A program made the translations under genes and the position numbers. From assembly GCA_900766945.1 (NCBI GenBank), contig CAAFXD010000170.1:1-6867 (forward strand): 6,867 nt of DNA, written 5' to 3'. Of the stretch, positions 1-5,661 are shown one piece after another. The DNA comes from Clostridia bacterium. GTDB lineage: Bacteria > Bacillota > Clostridia > Oscillospirales > Acutalibacteraceae. Every line of letters begins with the position of its first letter. Positions within the stretch are counted from its first letter, which is position 1. A model generated the notes under the pieces. That model saw only the letters and a list, made by a program, of their open reading frames with translations. It made no database searches and was not told the DNA's origin.

Positions 1-542
1 GGCACGGCGCGTAAATCCGTAATCTCATTCACATAGGCGATGACTTTATCGGCATATTCGGGCACAAGCTGGCAACCGTTTCGGTCATACACCTTATAGC
101 CGTTGTATTCTTTCGGATTGTGGCTGGCGGTAATGACCACCCCTGCCGTGCAGTTCAAATACTGCACGGCAAAGGACAAAACAGGTGTAGGCATAATCTG
201 TTGGAACAGATAAACGGTAATCCCTTTTGCCGCGAACACCTGTGCCGCACTTTTAGCAAATTCGGCGGAGAGATTTCGTGAATCAAAGGCAATGACAACG
301 CGTTTCTCGCCTTCAAATTCCGTCAACAGATATTTAGCAAGCCCCAAAGTCGCTTTGCCGACGGTATATTTATTCATACGGTTCGGCCCTGCGCCCATAA
401 TCCCGCGCAAACCGCCCGTTCCAAACTGTAAATCTTTATAAAAACGGTCTTCCAATTCTTTTTCATCGGTGATTTTCAACAGCTCCTGCTTGGTTTCATC
501 GTCAAACAAAAGCCACTCGTTATATCGTTCGGTATAAAGCAT
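1..542 (-). CDS. pgcA: Phosphoglucomutase/phosphomannomutase, PgcA type, N-terminal 180 residues (3' end outside window)
   Basis: Cytoplasmic enzyme of the alpha-D-phosphohexomutase superfamily, expected to interconvert glucose 6-phosphate and glucose 1-phosphate and so link glycolysis to UDP-glucose and cell-envelope sugar synthesis. Translating the minus strand from the ATG at 540-542 gives an unbroken frame to the window edge. It shows FYKDLQFGTGGLRG at residues 34-47, GAGPNRMNKYTVGKA at 50-64, VVIAFDSR at 82-89, MPTPVLSFAV at 117-126 and the phosphoserine loop GVVITASHNPKEYNGYKVYD at 134-153, with S140 the expected phosphorylated serine. This pattern fits the long (about 580-residue) PgcA group rather than the shorter GlmM group, so roughly two thirds of the gene lies outside. 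The start is supported by GAGGTG (551-556 region) a few bases upstream and by a promoter at 570-598. Sugar specificity (glucose versus mannose phosphate) cannot be settled from this fragment. Confidence 0.93.
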   Translation of the reverse strand, partial: MLYTERYNEWLLFDDETKQELLKITDEKELEDRFYKDLQFGTGGLRGIMGAGPNRMNKYTVGKATLGLAKYLLTEFEGEKRVVIAFDSRNLSAEFAKSAAQVFAAKGITVYLFQQIMPTPVLSFAVQYLNCTAGVVITASHNPKEYNGYKVYDRNGCQLVPEYADKVIAYVNEITDLRAV

Positions 543-569
543 TTGAACACCTCACTTAAATTTGCACTT

Positions 570-598
570 ATTTTACTGCAAAAGCACATCAAAATCAA
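570..598 (-). promoter_or_regulatory. Sigma-A-type promoter for the phosphoglucomutase gene
   Basis: On the minus strand a -35 element TTGATT (593-598) and a -10 element TAAAAT (570-575) are separated by exactly 17 bases. Transcription would start near 563, giving a leader of about 20 bases that contains the GAGGTG ribosome binding site. No operator-like palindrome is obvious in the shared divergent region. Confidence 0.6.
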
Positions 599-617
599 CA
601 AAAAAACAGAAATAAAT

Positions 618-650
618 TTGGTATGCAATTCCGCTTTTTTATGCTATACT
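618..650 (+). promoter_or_regulatory. Probable extended -10 promoter for the alpha-galactosidase gene
   Basis: TGCTATACT at 642-650 is an extended -10 box (TGn followed by TATACT). The best -35-like hexamer, TTGGTA at 618-623, is 21 bases away. That is too far for a standard promoter, so the extended -10 probably carries most of the recognition. Transcription would start near 657, leaving about 33 bases before the ATG. It faces away from the phosphoglucomutase promoter, and the two boxes lie within 80 bases, so one regulator could act on both. Confidence 0.5.
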
Positions 651-679
651 GTTTTTACTATCCAGTTCGGAGAAATCTT

Positions 680-684
680 GGAGG
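680..684 (+). promoter_or_regulatory. Ribosome binding site that fixes the alpha-galactosidase start
   Basis: GGAGG at 680-684 lies 5 bases before the ATG at 690-692. It favours this ATG over an upstream in-frame TTG at 543, which has no comparable site, would precede the promoter, and would add 49 residues unlike any alpha-galactosidase. Confidence 0.8.
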
Positions 685-689
685 AAATT

Positions 690-2342
690 ATGAAAAAATT
701 TAAATTGCAGTTGGAATACAAGGTCGGCAAAACCGTGTATTCGACCAATTTGTTTGAAACCGAGCATTTTAAAATCGAATACAAGGCATTTTGTGACCAT
801 CTCGTTTTAAATCTGCATGCCGCTATGCCGCTGACTGTTCAGCGCCTTGCGGTAACCGTGCCCTATACATTTTCACAGAATGACCGTGTGTTTTTAAACG
901 GGTATCAGTCCTGGACAGACTGCCGCGAATACTTTATTGACGACAAGCCGCCGTGCCTTGCGCCGTATGTCAAACCGTATGTGATGGCAACCTCGATGTG
1001 TGCGGCAGGTGACTACACCTTTGTGGAATACGATAAACGCTTAGGATTTTTTCACGGATTTTCTTACGGCTATGTGCGGCGGGCGGAAACCTATGACCTG
1101 TTTGCTTCACTAAACGAGCGCACGGGCTATACGATTTTCCGGTTTAACTGCCCCGACAATACCGTCACGGTAGAAAAGGATTTAGAGGGCGTTACATTTA
1201 CAGGCGATTATGAAGTACTGAATTTTGTGCATTTGAACGGCACAGAGGACGCCGTGTTTGACAAATGGTTTAAACTGCTGGGTATTCCGAAAGCGACCGC
1301 GCCCGTCAAAAACGGTTACACAACTTGGTACAACTATTACCCCAATATCAATGAAACCATTGTGAATCATGATTTGGACGCACTCTCGAAGGTCGACGCG
1401 GAAATTGACATTTTCCAAATTGATGACGGGTATCAAACCAATGTCGGCGACTGGCTGTCAGTCGATGTGAAAAAATTCCCCTGCGGGATGAAAGTGATTG
1501 CCGATAAAATCCATAAAAAAGGCATGCAGGCAGGGCTATGGCTCGCGCCGTTTGCCGCGCAATATGTATCAGAGGTCGCAAAGGCGCATCCCGATTGGAT
1601 TATTCGCCACAAAAGCGGTAAACCGGTGCGTTGTGGAATGAATTGGGGTGGATTTTACGCGCTGGATATTGAAATTCCCGAAGTGCGCGAGCATATCCGT
1701 CATTTCTTTGACATTGTGTTAAACGATTGGGGCTATGACCTTGTAAAACTGGATTTCCTCTATGCTGCCGCGATTATCCCGAACCACGGAAAAACCCGCG
1801 GGCAGTTAATGTGTGAGGCCATGGACTTTTTACGCGAGTGCGTCGGTGAAAAGCAAATTCTTGGCTGTGGTGTACCGATGATGCCTGCTTTCGGCAAAGT
1901 GGACTACTGCCGCATCGGCGCGGATATGGGGCTTTCGTGGCATCGAAGAAATAAGAGCCACCGCGAAGACGTTTCCACCATTCACGCGCTTGGGAATTCC
2001 GTTTTCCGCCGTCAGTTGGACGGCAGAGCGTTCCGCAACGACCCCGATGTATTTTTACTGCGTGAAAACAATATGCATTGCAGTTTTGAACAGCGTAAAA
2101 TCATTGCAAAGGTCAACAAACTGTTCGGCAGTGTGCTGTTTACTTCCGACAATGTTGACGATTACAACCAATTACAGATGAACGCATTGTTAAAGACATT
2201 CCAAAAAGAGGATATTGCGATTTTACGCGCGGAATTTTCCGCAGAACAACGCGACACCGTGGAAATTACCTATACTGAAAACGGCGAACAGAAGGTTTTC
2301 CGTTTTGATTTAGAGAACGGAAAAGCATTGTCCGAGATATAA
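690..2342 (+). CDS. Cytoplasmic alpha-galactosidase, glycoside hydrolase family 36 (Thermotoga GalA-like)
   Basis: Expected to hydrolyse terminal alpha-1,6-galactosides such as melibiose or raffinose-family sugars by the retaining mechanism of GH36. From the ATG at 690 the protein is 550 residues, close to the 552 of Thermotoga maritima GalA, which it resembles throughout as far as I recall that sequence. An N-terminal beta-sandwich domain (about 1-195, with LNGYQSW at 69-75) precedes a TIM barrel (about 205-490). Barrel motifs are IFQIDDGYQTNVGDW at 241-255, GLWLAPF at 282-288, LVKLDFLYAAA at 351-361 with D355 as the expected nucleophile, ILGCGVPMMPAFG at 390-402, and CRIGADM at 407-413 with D412 as the expected acid/base. 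NDPDVFLLRE follows at 450-459, and a short beta domain closes the protein. There is no signal peptide, so the substrate must be imported by a transporter not present here. It is divergent from a phosphoglucomutase and ends in TAA before a strong hairpin. Exact substrate is uncertain; the family assignment is not. Confidence 0.93.
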   Translation: MKKFKLQLEYKVGKTVYSTNLFETEHFKIEYKAFCDHLVLNLHAAMPLTVQRLAVTVPYTFSQNDRVFLNGYQSWTDCREYFIDDKPPCLAPYVKPYVMATSMCAAGDYTFVEYDKRLGFFHGFSYGYVRRAETYDLFASLNERTGYTIFRFNCPDNTVTVEKDLEGVTFTGDYEVLNFVHLNGTEDAVFDKWFKLLGIPKATAPVKNGYTTWYNYYPNINETIVNHDLDALSKVDAEIDIFQIDDGYQTNVGDWLSVDVKKFPCGMKVIADKIHKKGMQAGLWLAPFAAQYVSEVAKAHPDWIIRHKSGKPVRCGMNWGGFYALDIEIPEVREHIRHFFDIVLNDWGYDLVKLDFLYAAAIIPNHGKTRGQLMCEAMDFLRECVGEKQILGCGVPMMPAFGKVDYCRIGADMGLSWHRRNKSHREDVSTIHALGNSVFRRQLDGRAFRNDPDVFLLRENNMHCSFEQRKIIAKVNKLFGSVLFTSDNVDDYNQLQMNALLKTFQKEDIAILRAEFSAEQRDTVEITYTENGEQKVFRFDLENGKALSEI

Positions 2343-2371
2343 GATTGGCACTGTAAAGGAACATAAAAAGC

Positions 2372-2410
2372 AACCCCCGTCAAAGTTTGACGGGGGTTCT
2401 TATGTGTTTT
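2372..2410. terminator. Bidirectional intrinsic terminator between convergent genes
   Basis: A perfect inverted repeat pairs AACCCCCGTCAAA (2372-2384) with TTTGACGGGGGTT (2386-2398) around a central G; the closing bases will form the loop. On the plus strand it is followed by a T-rich run (to about 2410) and serves the alpha-galactosidase gene. On the minus strand it is followed by GCTTTTTATG and serves the surface-protein gene that ends at 2417. It fills most of the 74-base gap between the two stop codons. Confidence 0.92.
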
Positions 2411-2416
2411 ACTCGT

Positions 2417-4015
2417 TTACGGATTTTCTTTTTTCTTTTTTAAGAAAACAAGACTCGCACCAACTGCAAGCACAAAGGCTGTTCCTACGCCGCACACATG
2501 GGTTACGCCACCGGTTTTCGGAATTTCCACCGGCATAGACAAAATCGCACCGCAGGTATCGCATACGCCGTTTTTGTCCGCATCTTTATGGCCTGTCGCG
2601 GCAAGGATGCCGTAAGCGGAAAGGTCGGCAATTTCCACCGTACCCGCCGCACCTTCATAATTTTTCCCGCATTCGCAATGGTAATACGCCTTTTGACCGG
2701 GTTTATCGCAGGTCGGCGCTTTTTCCGCAACCAAAGTCGGTGCACAGGTATGCGGCGCCGTATACAGCGGCGCGCCGTTTACGGTGATATTTTGCTGTAC
2801 TTCTACGGGCAATGCATAAAGCCATTCGGGCACCGCGCCGTCGGCTGTTGTAATTTGCACATTTTCGTCAGCGGTCCATTCACCCTCCATGGAAAGCGGC
2901 TCATATAAATCCGTCAAACGGACAGAGCCTTTGAGCGTTCCGTTGCAAACATCTTCCTCTACAAAATACACCAAGATACCGTTTTCAAAGGTTGGCGCGT
3001 AAGGTACTCTGTTTCCGTCCGAATCTAATTGAGAAATACCGTTGGTCTCAACAACGCCGCCGTTCAGCAAAAAGCCATCTTCCGTTTCGATGACAATACC
3101 GTTGTACTCTTCGTTCTCCGCGTTAGAAACAGCAACGACTGCGCCGCCGTTCACTTCGAGAGCACCGGTTTCAACAGCGTCATCCCAAACGCTGTACCCA
3201 AACAAAATGCCGTCTGTCACCGTGATTTTGCCGGAAACATCAACACCGTCCGTACAACCTACCGCTACAACCTTACCGCCGTTCATTTGCAGTGCGTCCG
3301 CGTAAATCCCTTCATCTCCGGATGACAGTGCGTAAATTTCACCGCTGTTCACCGTAACCGCGTCCCCTTCAATGCCGTGGTCATACGCTTCCATATATAA
3401 ATCCACCGCATTCAGGGTAATATCCGTTGCGTCTATGCCGTCATCGTCGCAAAAGACAGAATATGTGCCGCCGTTTAAAGTCAACGGTCCGCGCGAACAA
3501 AAGCCGTCATCCTCCACAGAGGTGAACTGAAATACGCCGTCGCCGTTCACAGACAGGGAATCCATCGCAAAGACAGCGTCTGCAAATGCATAAACAGTTA
3601 AATCGCCGTCGCCGCTGATTTGCAACGCGCCGATAACATCCACCCCGTCGCCGTCCATCGGCGCTTCTTCACTGCCGATAAAGTTTTCCCCGCGTAAAAT
3701 CAATTCCAAATCCGTTTCACAATAGATGCCGTCCCCGTCGGCATAGTACAATTCTTCGTTGAAATAACCGACAGTCACGACAATCCCGTTTAAGGTTAAC
3801 TGTGCGTTTTCCGCATCAAAATACGCTACAAAACTGTCTGCCGTTTCGACAGCCGTTTTCGCCGTATTCTCGGCAAGATAAGGCGTATCCGCTGTCAGCG
3901 CGACACCGTTTACCCAAACACAGGGTGACGGCGCGGCAAATGCGGCCAACGGCAAAACGCCGAAAACCAACAAGAGCGAGAGGACAAGACTGCAAATGGT
4001 TTTTTTCATTTTCAT
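2417..4015 (-). CDS. Secreted, wall-anchored beta-helix protein of the carbohydrate-binding (Cthe_2159-like) type
   Basis: A 532-residue exported surface protein. Residues 1-28 are a signal peptide (K-rich start, hydrophobic core, AFAA cleavage site). Residues about 90-325 hold some ten degenerate rungs, each with an acidic turn such as GDGI, DDGI, DHGI, DEGI or TDGV followed by alternating beta residues and often L-x-x-NGG. This matches the style of the calcium-binding, acidic-sugar-binding Cthe_2159 (DUF4353) beta-helix family, so carbohydrate binding is an inference and no catalytic residues are evident. Residues 424-490 contain a Cys-rich module (TCDKPGQKAYYHCECG at 435-450, then HKDADKNGVCDTCGA at 476-490) seen repeatedly in clostridial surface proteins. 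The end is a sorting signal, IPKTG at 498-502, a hydrophobic span (about 504-525) and KKKKENP. The start at 4013-4015 is preferred over ATG 4007-4009 because AAAGGGAG lies 7 bases before it; upstream in-frame codons precede the promoter. The gene is flanked by terminators and seems monocistronic. The protein is strongly acidic overall. Exact function is unknown. Confidence 0.85.
   Translation of the reverse strand: MKMKKTICSLVLSLLLVFGVLPLAAFAAPSPCVWVNGVALTADTPYLAENTAKTAVETADSFVAYFDAENAQLTLNGIVVTVGYFNEELYYADGDGIYCETDLELILRGENFIGSEEAPMDGDGVDVIGALQISGDGDLTVYAFADAVFAMDSLSVNGDGVFQFTSVEDDGFCSRGPLTLNGGTYSVFCDDDGIDATDITLNAVDLYMEAYDHGIEGDAVTVNSGEIYALSSGDEGIYADALQMNGGKVVAVGCTDGVDVSGKITVTDGILFGYSVWDDAVETGALEVNGGAVVAVSNAENEEYNGIVIETEDGFLLNGGVVETNGISQLDSDGNRVPYAPTFENGILVYFVEEDVCNGTLKGSVRLTDLYEPLSMEGEWTADENVQITTADGAVPEWLYALPVEVQQNITVNGAPLYTAPHTCAPTLVAEKAPTCDKPGQKAYYHCECGKNYEGAAGTVEIADLSAYGILAATGHKDADKNGVCDTCGAILSMPVEIPKTGGVTHVCGVGTAFVLAVGASLVFLKKKKENP
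2420..2524 (-). other. C-terminal cell-wall sorting signal (IPKTG, hydrophobic span, Lys-rich tail)
   Basis: Codons 498-532 of the surface protein encode IPKTGG, a hydrophobic stretch of about 20 residues and the charged tail KKKKENP. This is the standard order for sortase substrates, with Ile replacing the Leu of LPxTG. A sortase would be expected to cut between T501 and G502; none is encoded in the window. Confidence 0.8.
3041..3739 (-). repeat. About ten degenerate beta-helix coding repeats inside the surface-protein gene
   Basis: Codons 93-325 encode repeated turns whose Gly/Ala position falls at residues 96, 124, 147, 171, 193, 214, 236, 257, 280 and 306, a spacing of 21-28 residues. 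At the DNA level the repeats share little beyond recurring ccgccgtt segments that encode NGG, so they are old and diverged rather than a recent tandem expansion. Confidence 0.7.
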
Positions 4016-4022
4016 TATGAAT

Positions 4023-4030
4023 CTCCCTTT
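4023..4030 (-). promoter_or_regulatory. Ribosome binding site that fixes the surface-protein start
   Basis: AAAGGGAG on the minus strand lies 7 bases before the ATG at 4013-4015. The next in-frame ATG (4007-4009) would be 13 bases away, too far for efficient initiation. Confidence 0.75.
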
Positions 4031-4061
4031 CGTTAGAAATAATCGGGTGTATAACACTTTC

Positions 4062-4090
4062 AGTATATAGAAAAACGAAAAGAAATGCAA
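4062..4090 (-). promoter_or_regulatory. Sigma-A-type promoter for the surface-protein gene
   Basis: TTGCAT (4085-4090) and TATACT (4062-4067) on the minus strand are separated by exactly 17 bases, five of six and five of six matches to the vegetative consensus. Transcription would start near 4055, giving a leader of about 40 bases. The spacer is very T-rich. Confidence 0.75.
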
Positions 4091-4112
4091 GTATTTTCCA
4101 AAAAAACAAGTC

Positions 4113-4149
4113 AAGCAATCCGTATTCAAACTGCACATACGGATTGCTT
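4113..4149 (-). terminator. Intrinsic terminator after the germination/alkyltransferase-like genes
   Basis: AAGCAATCCGTAT (4113-4125) pairs perfectly with ATACGGATTGCTT (4137-4149) around an 11-base loop. On the minus strand it is followed, after GACTTG, by a run of seven T (about 4100-4106). It begins 7 bases after the stop codon at 4157-4159 and would insulate the surface-protein promoter at 4062-4090 from upstream read-through. A T run (4153-4158) on the plus side means it could also stop transcription in that direction. Confidence 0.8.
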
Positions 4150-4156
4150 CTGTTTT

Positions 4157-4471
4157 TTACGGCGTATTCCAATTCCACCGATATTTTTGCAAATCCACAA
4201 CACCGTCGTCGCTGACTTCCACGCCCTCTTGCCGCAGACGGCGGATTTGCTCATTTTCCCCGCCGAACACAAATGCGCTTGCCACCCTACCCTCGCTGTT
4301 TACCACGCGGTGGCATTTGATGGTTTCAGGGTCGGGATTTTGGTGCAGGGCATAGCCGACCACACGCGCAAGGCGCGGGTTGCCCGCCAAGAACGCAACA
4401 TCCCCGTAGGTCGCGACACTTCACTTTGGGATTTGTCGGACAATTTCATAGATTTTCTCAAAGGTATTCAT
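4157..4471 (-). pseudogene. MGMT/alkyltransferase-like DNA repair gene interrupted by an in-frame TGA
   Basis: Reading from ATG 4469-4471 to TAA 4157-4159 gives 104 codons, the usual size of the short MGMT-family proteins that recognise O6-alkylguanine in DNA. The N-terminus MNTFEKIYEIVRQIPK (1-16) is followed by TGA at 4421-4423 (codon 17) and then SVATYGDVAFLAGNPRLARV. Relatives read IPxG-x-V-A-T-YG here, so the TGA sits on the conserved glycine, one base from GGA. The remainder keeps Y22 (expected DNA-flipping Tyr), R36 (expected Arg finger), the acceptor cysteine C53 in IKCHRVV at 51-57 (Lys replacing the usual Pro), FGGENEQ at 69-75 and the family's DDGVVDLQKY at 88-97. Reading frame and coding quality are otherwise intact, which points to a recent point mutation, a sequence error or read-through. 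Reinitiation at TTG 4388-4390 would give 77 residues lacking Y22. It lies 38 bases after gerC on the same strand. Confidence 0.8.
4421..4423 (-). other. In-frame TGA at the conserved IP-x-G glycine codon
   Basis: The minus-strand codon is TGA between AAG (Lys16) and AGT (Ser18). Every other complete or terminating gene seen here ends in TAA and none has an internal TGA, so this is the only TGA in a gene-sense frame in the window. Confidence 0.85.
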
Positions 4472-4486
4472 CGTATCACCGATTCT

Positions 4487-4515
4487 ATTTTAGCGCAAAA
4501 GATTTATAATTACAA
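4487..4515 (-). promoter_or_regulatory. Possible promoter for the alkyltransferase-like gene, overlapping the gerC stop
   Basis: TTGTAA (4510-4515) and TAAAAT (4487-4492) on the minus strand are 17 bases apart. The -35 hexamer includes the gerC stop codon. A start near 4480 would leave only about 9 bases before the ATG, barely covering the GGTGAT at 4475-4480 that might serve as ribosome binding site, so the match may be fortuitous in AT-rich sequence. Confidence 0.4.
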
Positions 4516-5661
4516 GTTTTCCACACCGTTGCCGACGCGGCTGATTTCCGCTTTGGTTTCCACTTGATATTGCACCGACGGCAAAACCGCTTTCCAATCC
4601 GAAATATTCGCTTTGTAAAAACGCGGGTGCAACCGCAAAAACCGCATACCGAAACAAAACGGGTCGGACTGCTTTTCGTAAAAACACTCGAATAGAGTTT
4701 GATTGAGCAAATCCGTAATATAGATTTCCGCTTGTTTTTGCGTTTCGGTGATATAAGCTTCATCGACCGAAAAGGGCGCATCCGTTTTGTTTTCAATCAC
4801 ATCTAAATGCAAATTTACCTGTATGCGGAAAGAAATTTTGCCGTTTTCTACGGCGGGCTTTATGCGGGTACGGCATTGTTTGATACGCAGGACAGTTTCG
4901 GACGCGAACGCCGTATTTTGCACGGTAAACACACCGCTTTGCGCCTCATCACTGAGCAACAGCAGTGCCGTAATCTCCTCATCTTTCAATTCATAACGCA
5001 TACTGTCCTTCTCAAACACACCGACGGACAGCATTTGGATTTTGCTTTCCTCTTTTTCACCGCTGACGCGCAATATCGGCAAAACCGCATCCGCCGTGTC
5101 GGAGTCCAATTTGTTGATTAGGTTATATAATTCGCGGCTGAGAACATTGGAATTAAACCGCTCCGCCTGCAATATATCTTCAATGCTGTCTGCCGCCAAT
5201 ACACTTTCGCCCATTTTGGCGCTGACGAGTTCCTCCGCTGTGGTATCGGAAATCGCCACCAACACCGTTGCACGATTTTGCACATTGCGCACAAAATAGT
5301 CAAGATACCCATGCAAGCCGTTTTCGGCGGTACTTCTGCCAAACACAAGCAGACGGTTTTGCGAAAGCAACGGCATCTTCCCAACCGTTTTTGCGGCGTT
5401 GGAAATGGCTTCGGCAATTGTTGCACCCTCAACAGATAAAGAATTGACGATGTCCCCGGGGTTTGCGCCGCTGTTGGGATTGCCTGTCATTTCCGTGTTG
5501 AGCGTTTGCAAGGTCACGCGCACGCCGCCGTCTTCGTTACGGTCAATCCCGATGGCCTGCACAATCAAACGGTTTTTGAGTTCCCCCGTGGAGAAATCAC
5601 AACCCGAAAACAAAATGCAAATCAAAAAAATCGGCAAAAGGATTTTACTCAGCCTGCGCAT
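4510..5661 (-). CDS. gerC: Spore germination lipoprotein, Ger(x)C family
   Basis: Third subunit of a germinant receptor, a lipoprotein expected on the outer face of the inner spore membrane. The 383-residue protein starts with a lipoprotein signal (MRRLSK, hydrophobic run, lipobox LFSGC with C21 as lipidated cysteine). Family features follow: ELKNRLIVQAIGIDRNEDG at 27-45, LLSQNRLLVFGRSTAENGL at 98-116 in place of the usual H-x-x-x-x-x-x-x-GE motif, then LDYFVRNVQNRATVLVAIS at 120-138. The C-terminal W356 with VQYQVETKAEISRVG at 363-377 fits the W-x-x-x-FP-x-V ... I-x-R-x-G ending. The length is typical of the family. The ATG at 5659-5661 is chosen over earlier in-frame codons because GAGGGGAGG (5670-5678) lies 8 bases upstream and the signal peptide begins here. 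It overlaps the end of gerB by 17 bases, implying translational coupling. Germinant specificity cannot be deduced. Confidence 0.92.
   Translation of the reverse strand: MRRLSKILLPIFLICILFSGCDFSTGELKNRLIVQAIGIDRNEDGGVRVTLQTLNTEMTGNPNSGANPGDIVNSLSVEGATIAEAISNAAKTVGKMPLLSQNRLLVFGRSTAENGLHGYLDYFVRNVQNRATVLVAISDTTAEELVSAKMGESVLAADSIEDILQAERFNSNVLSRELYNLINKLDSDTADAVLPILRVSGEKEESKIQMLSVGVFEKDSMRYELKDEEITALLLLSDEAQSGVFTVQNTAFASETVLRIKQCRTRIKPAVENGKISFRIQVNLHLDVIENKTDAPFSVDEAYITETQKQAEIYITDLLNQTLFECFYEKQSDPFCFGMRFLRLHPRFYKANISDWKAVLPSVQYQVETKAEISRVGNGVENL

Noticed and set aside
543..689. N-terminal extension of the alpha-galactosidase from TTG 543
   Set aside because: The extension covers the promoter region, has no ribosome binding site and no family similarity; GGAGG at 680-684 points to the ATG at 690.
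2498..2908. Plus-strand open frames opposite the surface-protein gene (also near 3029-3325)
   Set aside because: They are antisense shadows of the repeat-coding gene, rich in Arg/Ser/Pro/Thr from the reverse codons, with no ribosome binding site.
3041..3739. Possible CRISPR or DNA tandem array from recurring ccgccgtt segments
   Set aside because: The recurrences are short and irregularly spaced, and they follow the NGG codons of protein repeats; there are no conserved direct repeats with spacers.
4016..4138. Upstream in-frame extension of the surface protein to 4138
   Set aside because: It would run through the promoter and into the terminator hairpin; the signal peptide and ribosome binding site place the start at 4015.
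4421..4423. Selenocysteine decoding of the TGA
   Set aside because: The family has glycine, not cysteine, at this position, and the downstream bases show only a short GTCGCGAC palindrome, not a convincing selenocysteine insertion hairpin.
4085..4567. Plus-strand open frame of 160 codons across the hairpin and antisense to the alkyltransferase-like gene
   Set aside because: It passes through a terminator and a promoter, and its translation has no recognisable family features; the minus frame matches a known family codon by codon.
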